64,000 bases of DNA, taken from positions 1 through 64,000 of the forward strand of contig CAVZKP010000024.1 of NCBI GenBank assembly GCA_963775875.1. The letters run 5' to 3'. This document shows, in pieces, positions 63,262 to 64,000 of the stretch; within the stretch, counting starts at the first letter, position 1; every line of letters starts with the position of its first letter. The notes beneath the pieces were generated by a model, which saw nothing but the letters and a program-made list of their open reading frames with translations, was not told the DNA's origin and made no database searches. The translations under genes and the position numbers were made by a program. Source of the DNA: AP-15 sp963775875 (GTDB lineage: Bacteria; Pseudomonadota; Alphaproteobacteria; ATCC43930; CGMCC-115725).

Positions 63262-63444
63262 ATGTCCACGAAGCCTGAAACTGACAGCCCACCCGACCTG
63301 GGCCTACCCGATCCGGGTAACGCCGCATTTCGCGCGCTCGCCACAAAATGCACCGCCTGTCCGCTCCACCGAACTGCTGCCGAAACAATATTCGGCGAGG
63401 TCCGGCGCGGGCTCGGCGCATTCAGCGCAAGTTCGGCGCCATGA
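63262..63444 (+). pseudogene. Possible N-terminal remnant of a family 4/UdgX-type uracil-DNA glycosylase
   Basis: 60 codons. KCTACPLHRTAAETIFGE closely follows the N-terminal iron-sulfur motif of family 4 UDG/UdgX proteins (CxxC-type then ATQTVFGEGP). After FGE the resemblance stops, the frame ends at 63444, and no further family motifs occur downstream. It may be a truncated gene or a coincidental short ORF. Confidence 0.4.
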
Positions 63445-63541
63445 AAACCGCGGCATGATCGGGGATTTGCGCAAGGTCGCGATGGTGCCGACATACTCGC
63501 GCGGGCCGGCCCGTGGGCGCGGCAGGCCACGGGAGAAGCCG

Positions 63542-63778
63542 ATGGGTTCGAAATCTACCTGGGCGGCAGCGGTCGCCGCATTCGCCGCCGTCATCGCGGT
63601 GGCGGTCGTGGTCGCAATATTTTGGAGCGGGCTCGGCGCCTCGCAGATCAGCCTCGTTGGCTGGCTGGCGATGATCTTCGGGGTGATCGCCACCCTGGGG
63701 CTCGGTATCGGGTTGATGGCGCTGATGTTCATCAGCAACCGGGGCGGCTATGACGAAGGCGGCCGCCGGGATTGCTGA
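63542..63778 (+). CDS. Small two-helix membrane protein
   Basis: 78 residues with two hydrophobic helices (AAVAAFAAVIAVAVVVAIFW and LVGWLAMIFGVIATLGLGIGLMALMF) and a short polar tail. GGGAGAAG precedes the ATG. I do not recognise a family; it should sit in the inner membrane. Confidence 0.6.
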   Translation: MGSKSTWAAAVAAFAAVIAVAVVVAIFWSGLGASQISLVGWLAMIFGVIATLGLGIGLMALMFISNRGGYDEGGRRDC

Positions 63779-64000
63779 GCCGATTCGCCCGCCAGGTTCG
63801 CAATCGATCATGCCGAAATGCGGCCACCGGGAAAAAACGGCCATTGCCGGAGGCCTGTACTCAACCTGTGCTTAAGTCTGCCGTTACTGGCGCTCGCGAA
63901 TCGCCGCGAATTGCCGAATGCTGCTTGCACCTGGATGGATCCCGATGCAACGTGATAGGCCTGCTGCCACGAGGGGGGTGCATTGAAGAACTCGGCAACA
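63779..64000. other. Right-edge intergenic region
   Basis: I see no complete gene. GAGGGGGG (63971-63978) precedes a TTG at 63983, which opens a frame (MKNSAT) running off the edge, so a gene may start here. The evidence is slight. Confidence 0.3.

Overview
The window looks like chromosomal DNA of a high-GC Alphaproteobacterium, probably a Rhodospirillales or Hyphomicrobiales-type soil or freshwater organism. The reasons are the hom-glpX-recJ order, the glnB-glnA pair, the long (about 400-residue) dCTP deaminase, DUF1491 and ChvG/ChvI-like regulators, strongly GC-biased third codon positions, and many enzymes of organic-acid and acyl-CoA metabolism. I see no rRNA, tRNA, CRISPR array, insertion sequence, integrase or phage gene. 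The placement is an inference from gene content and not from a marker gene.

Layout. 1-3.8 kb: a decaying glutaredoxin/DinB-like gene, a nitroreductase, and a PP2C phosphatase/Ser-Thr kinase fusion. 3.8-8.6 kb: a nitrogen-assimilation block (amt, amt, P-II, glnA) with a sigma-54-type promoter in front. 8.7-14.3 kb: housekeeping and stress genes (msrB, parE, cspA, infA, DEAD-box helicase, a lone Lrp-type sensor domain). 14.4-22.8 kb: Rieske ferredoxin, DUF4337, an MFS carrier, a frameshifted PEP-CTERM protein, a three-domain DUF1906/SH3/CHAP-like protein, PHA synthase, and an OmpA-like lipoprotein with two frame breaks. 22.9-27.5 kb: hom-glpX-recJ and DUF4242. 27.6-33.3 kb: divergent amidohydrolase and NHL genes, a FadJ-type beta-oxidation enzyme, and a persulfide dioxygenase-rhodanese fusion. 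33.3-41.35 kb: a leftward run reading cysK, alaX, sseA, GNAT, pqiB, pqiC, pqiA, acyl-CoA dehydrogenase-like. 41.5-42.7 kb: a compositionally mosaic dcd. 42.7-49.9 kb: a leftward eight-gene signalling operon with two histidine kinases, two response regulators and a periplasmic c-heme protein. 50-56.5 kb: accessory genes, several damaged (LLM oxidoreductase, TPP-enzyme remnant, lipase, GMC oxidoreductase). 56.5-64 kb: a large c-type cytochrome, S53 peptidase, DNA glycosylase-like protein, O-acetylhomoserine sulfhydrylase and small ORFs.

How the genes fit together. Ammonium uptake, P-II signalling and glutamine synthesis sit together. Sulfur chemistry recurs (cysteine synthase, mercaptopyruvate sulfurtransferase, persulfide dioxygenase-rhodanese, O-acetylhomoserine sulfhydrylase). 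Three genes for hydrolase-like proteins (DUF1906/CHAP, lipase, S53 peptidase) each carry a TGTGA-N6-TCACA-type palindrome upstream, two of them perfect, which suggests shared control by a CRP-type regulator. At least seven loci carry frameshifts, in-frame stops or truncations, so the region is either losing accessory genes or contains residual indel errors. I could not separate these by reading alone.
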